Below the pieces are notes generated by a model. That model had not been told where the DNA came from. It ran no database searches and was given only the letters and a program-made list of their open reading frames with translations. Of a DNA stretch of 64,000 bases, positions 61,007 to 64,000 are shown one piece after another. The stretch's first letter is position 1; each line of letters begins with the position of its first letter. A program made the translations under genes and the position numbers. Origin of the DNA: Arthrobacter sp. zg-Y1110. Lineage in GTDB: Bacteria; Actinomycetota; Actinomycetes; Actinomycetales; Micrococcaceae. The stretch lies in the NCBI RefSeq assembly GCF_025244865.1, contig NZ_CP104272.1:1178001-1242000 (forward strand), in the 5' to 3' direction.

Positions 61007-62707
61007 ATGAGCGAATTCCCCGAAACCGCCGGACCCGGCCTGCTGACCCCGCCGCCGCTGGAGGCAGGAACCCTGAGGATCGTCGCGTTGGGCGGCCTCG
61101 GGGAAATCGGCCGGAACATGGCCGTCTTCGAAATCGACGGCAAGCTGCTCATCGTGGACTGCGGCGTCCTCTTCCCCGAGGAAACCCAGCCCGGCGTCGA
61201 CCTCATCCTGCCGGACTTCTCCTACATCGAGGACCGCCTGGACGACGTGGTCGGCGTCGTGCTCACCCACGGACATGAGGACCACATCGGCGCGGTGCCG
61301 TACCTGCTGCGGCTGAAGAACGACATCCCGCTGATCGGCTCGCAGCTGACGCTGGCGCTGGTGGAAGCGAAGCTGCAGGAACACCGCATCAAGCCGTTCT
61401 CCCTGACTGTCACCGAGGGGCAGATCGAGCAGCTCGGCCCGTTCGAGTGCGAATTCGTAGCGGTCAACCACTCCATCCCCGATGCGCTGGCCGTGTTCAT
61501 CCGCACCGAGGCCGGCACCGTGCTGCACACCGGCGACTTCAAGATGGACCAACTGCCCCTGGACGGCCGGATCACGGACCTGCGCGCCTTCGCCCGGCTG
61601 GGCGAAGAGGGCGTGGACCTGTTTATGGCCGACTCGACCAACGCCGACGTCCCCGGGTTCACCACCGCGGAACGCGAAATCGGCCCGGTGCTGCAGGAAC
61701 TGTTCGGCAAGGTGGACAAGCGGATCATTGTCGCTTCCTTCTCTTCCCACATCCACCGCGTGCAGCAGGTCCTCGACGCCGCCGCCGCGCACAACCGCTT
61801 CGTCTGCTTTGTCGGCCGGTCCATGGTGCGCAACATGGCCATCGCCGAAAAGCTCGGCTACCTCCACGTGCCCGAGGGAATCCTTGTGGACCTGAAAAAC
61901 GTCGACGAGCTGCCGGACAACAAGGTGGTGCTGATGTCCACCGGGTCGCAGGGCGAACCCATGGCGGCCCTGTCCCGGATGGCCAACGGCGACCACCGTA
62001 TCCGGATCGGCAAGGGGGACACCGTCATCCTGGCTTCGTCCCTGATTCCGGGCAACGAAAACGCCGTGTTCCGCGTGATCAACGGACTAATGCGCCTGGG
62101 TGCCGACGTCGTACACAAGGGCAACGCGAAAATCCACGTCTCCGGGCACGCAGCCGCCGGGGAACTGCTCTACTGCTACAACATCCTGCGGCCGAAGAAC
62201 GCCATGCCGGTGCACGGCGAGACCCGGCACCTCATCGCCAACGGCCGCCTGGCCGCCGCCACCGGTGTCCCGGAGCAGAACATCATCCTGGCCGACGACG
62301 GCACAGTGGTCGACCTGCGCGACGGCAAGGCCCGCGTGGTCGGGGAAGTGGAATGCGGCTTCGTCTACGTGGACGGGTCCAGCGTCGGAGCGATCACCGA
62401 CACCGACCTGAAGGACCGGCGGATCCTCAGCGAGGAAGGCTTCATCTCCATCATCTCCGTGGTGAACCGCAGTACCGGCACCATCGTCTCCGGCCCCGAG
62501 ATCCACGCCCGCGGCTTTGCCGAGGGCGACGCGGTCTTTGACGAGATCATCCCCAAGATCAGTGCGGCCCTGGAAGAAGCGGTGCGCTCCAACACTGACC
62601 ACACCACCTACCAGCTGCAGCAGGTGGTCCGGCGGGTCGTGGGTACCTGGGTCAACCGCCGGCTGCGGCGCCGTCCCATGATCGTGCCGGTGGTGGTCGA
62701 GGCCTAG
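61007..62707 (+). CDS. rnj: Ribonuclease J
   Basis: A 566-residue metallo-beta-lactamase/beta-CASP nuclease. The zinc motif is THGHEDHIGAVPY (H88, H90, D92, H93). GDFKMDQLP, DSTNADVPG, ASFSSHIHRVQQ and HVSGHAAAGELL (beta-CASP and later metal ligands) follow, then a C-terminal domain. It processes and degrades RNA, in concert with PNPase. ATG 61007 is immediately downstream of dapA with no terminator between. Confidence 0.96.
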   Translation: MSEFPETAGPGLLTPPPLEAGTLRIVALGGLGEIGRNMAVFEIDGKLLIVDCGVLFPEETQPGVDLILPDFSYIEDRLDDVVGVVLTHGHEDHIGAVPYLLRLKNDIPLIGSQLTLALVEAKLQEHRIKPFSLTVTEGQIEQLGPFECEFVAVNHSIPDALAVFIRTEAGTVLHTGDFKMDQLPLDGRITDLRAFARLGEEGVDLFMADSTNADVPGFTTAEREIGPVLQELFGKVDKRIIVASFSSHIHRVQQVLDAAAAHNRFVCFVGRSMVRNMAIAEKLGYLHVPEGILVDLKNVDELPDNKVVLMSTGSQGEPMAALSRMANGDHRIRIGKGDTVILASSLIPGNENAVFRVINGLMRLGADVVHKGNAKIHVSGHAAAGELLYCYNILRPKNAMPVHGETRHLIANGRLAAATGVPEQNIILADDGTVVDLRDGKARVVGEVECGFVYVDGSSVGAITDTDLKDRRILSEEGFISIISVVNRSTGTIVSGPEIHARGFAEGDAVFDEIIPKISAALEEAVRSNTDHTTYQLQQVVRRVVGTWVNRRLRRRPMIVPVVVEA

Positions 62708-62790
62708 TTCCCGCCGTGCTACGCGGTGGGTAAGTAGTCCCAAAGCCCCTCCCGGCCGCGTAAATTCAGGGTATCGGGGGCGGCATCGGG

Positions 62791-62796
62791 TAGCGT
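62791..62796 (+). promoter_or_regulatory. -10 element for ftsK, leaderless
   Basis: TAGCGT is followed by 7 nt and ATG 62804. Confidence 0.5.
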
Positions 62797-62803
62797 GGCT
62801 GGT

Positions 62804-64000
62804 ATGGCGACTCGTACTTCCCCTGCCGCACGCAGCGGTGCCTCCGGCCGGACAACGGCCCGGAGCGCCGGCGGCAGCTCAAGCAAGACATCAGGCAAGT
62901 CCAGCGCGCGCGGTGGATCCGGAGGCCGGGGGACCTCCGTGTCGCGCCAGGCGCCCCCGGACCAGCTGCCGCTGCCTCTGCGCGCGGTGGAGAGCGCCTG
63001 GATGGGCATCTCCCGCATCGCCGGGGCCGGCGTCCGCAAGCTCGGCGCCGATGTATCTCCCGAGCGCGAAATCCGCCGCGACGGGACCGGATTCTTCCTG
63101 ATCCTGCTTGCCCTTGCGGTCGCCACCGTTGAGTGGTGGGCCCTGCGCGGTCCCGTTGCCGACGTGATCCACGCCGGCGCGGCCGGCACATTCGGCTGGA
63201 TGGCCGTGGTGCTGCCCTTTATGCTCACCGCCGGCGCAGTGCGCCTGTTCCGGTACCCGGAGCGGCACCGAGCCAACAGCAGGATCAGCATCGGCCTCGT
63301 GATCATGCTGCTCGCCGGCTCCGGCATAACGCACATTGCGGGCGGCCTACCCGCATTGTCCGACGGTTTCGACCGGCTCTGGGCCTCCGGCGGCATCGTC
63401 GGCTTCCTCGTCGCCGGGCCGTTGTCCGCCGCACTGACTCAATGGCCGGTGCTGGTCCTCCTTTCGCTGCTGGTGTTCGTGAGTGTCCTGATCATCACGG
63501 CCACGCCGTTCCGCCATATTCCGCTGCGCCTGCGGGCCATGTATGAACACCTCATGGGCCAGGACCTGGACCCCGATGATCCTGAAGCGCACGACCAGAG
63601 CTACCTCTACGGCACGCATAAGCCGGAAAAGGTCCGCAAGCCGCGCAAGAGCCGCCGCGAAAAGGAAGCGGAGGCCGCTGCCGCGCAGGACGGTTTCGCC
63701 GGCGACGAAGCATTTGAACGCGCGCTGCTGCAGGACGAGGAAGACGAAGCAGCAGCCGCTGCCGCGGCCGCGCCGGCAGTACCCCCGGGAGTCCGGCGTC
63801 CCACGCAGTCCGAACTGGCCACGCAGAAGATCCGCCGCAACCAGGGCCTGCCCGTTGACGGGGGCACGGACACCGCCGAGCCGCCCACCGAGGCCATCAG
63901 CACCGTCCCCGGCGCCACCGAGGTCCTGAAGCTGGCCGCCGTTCCGCCCGTAGCGCCCGTGCCGTCCCGACCGGTCCAGCCGGTCCCGCCGAACACGCCC
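62804..64000 (+). CDS. ftsK: DNA translocase FtsK/SpoIIIE family, N-terminal part (3' end outside window)
   Basis: An open frame of 399 codons runs to the edge of the window without a stop. After a basic Ser/Gly/Arg-rich start (about 1-60) come four membrane helices (about 97-115, 125-145, 160-180, 205-232) and an acidic/Ala-rich linker, matching the N-terminus of FtsK. The motor domain with its Walker motifs would lie beyond the window, so the assignment rests on the membrane part and on gene order (dapA-rnj-ftsK as in M. tuberculosis). It anchors a DNA pump at the division septum. Confidence 0.85.
   Translation, partial: MATRTSPAARSGASGRTTARSAGGSSSKTSGKSSARGGSGGRGTSVSRQAPPDQLPLPLRAVESAWMGISRIAGAGVRKLGADVSPEREIRRDGTGFFLILLALAVATVEWWALRGPVADVIHAGAAGTFGWMAVVLPFMLTAGAVRLFRYPERHRANSRISIGLVIMLLAGSGITHIAGGLPALSDGFDRLWASGGIVGFLVAGPLSAALTQWPVLVLLSLLVFVSVLIITATPFRHIPLRLRAMYEHLMGQDLDPDDPEAHDQSYLYGTHKPEKVRKPRKSRREKEAEAAAAQDGFAGDEAFERALLQDEEDEAAAAAAAAPAVPPGVRRPTQSELATQKIRRNQGLPVDGGTDTAEPPTEAISTVPGATEVLKLAAVPPVAPVPSRPVQPVPPNTP

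Noticed and set aside
1..64000. tRNA or rRNA genes
   Set aside because: I looked for T-loop GGTTCGAAT-type blocks with matching acceptor arms and found none outside coding sequence.

Overview
The window is GC-rich DNA from an actinobacterium, most probably a member of the Micrococcaceae (Arthrobacter-like). The evidence is protein style (short actinobacterial NusA, Ala/Pro-rich IF-2 N-terminus, FtsK, RNase J), many apparently leaderless genes, and a gene order that follows Mycobacterium tuberculosis as I recall it: dxr-rseP-ispG-GNAT ... proS ... rimP-nusA-ylxR-infB-rbfA ... truB ... ribF-rpsO-pnp-M16 peptidase ... dapB ... dapA-rnj-ftsK. I recognise 63 protein genes and see no tRNA, rRNA, CRISPR array, insertion sequence or prophage.

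Layout. 0-6.4 kb: the end of a DivIVA-like gene, then a carboxylate-uptake locus. A LytS/LytTR two-component pair is transcribed with a small DUF485-like protein and a sodium:solute symporter, opposite a second DUF485-ActP pair. The divergent region holds a helically phased array of CCGTTC-type repeats and a CRP/GlxR-like site. 6.4-20.8 kb: branched-chain amino acid degradation. An Lrp-type regulator faces bkdABC, and a TetR regulator with a 47-bp palindromic operator faces an acyl-CoA carboxylase / acyl-CoA dehydrogenase / CoA-transferase / MaoC / CitE-like operon of the M. tuberculosis Rv2495c-Rv2504c type. 20.9-31.9 kb: isoprenoid synthesis (dxr, ispG), the site-2 protease RseP, prolyl-tRNA synthetase and two lipoprotein-like genes.

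Between rseP and ispG the usual order is broken by about 2.7 kb of accessory DNA. It holds an 85-bp hairpin repeat also found at 10.7 kb, a remnant-like ORF, five tandem copies of a 113-bp noncoding repeat, and a two-gene unit: a SatD-like protein with a C-terminal HTH and a GDE motif, plus a small membrane protein. Its promoter carries three GTTGCAA motifs at exact 28-bp spacing. This is the best candidate for an undescribed system.

31.9-50 kb: translation and RNA metabolism (rimP, nusA, ylxR, infB, rbfA, truB, ribF, rpsO, pnp) with interspersed membrane proteins, an aminotransferase, an aminoglycoside-kinase-like protein and a DUF4439 protein. 50-57.5 kb: molybdenum cofactor genes (moaD, moaA, modA, modB, a membrane sulfite-oxidase-like enzyme, moeA, moaC, mog, moaE) with no modC. 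57.5-64 kb: dapB, dapA, RNase J and the start of ftsK, which runs off the end of the window.
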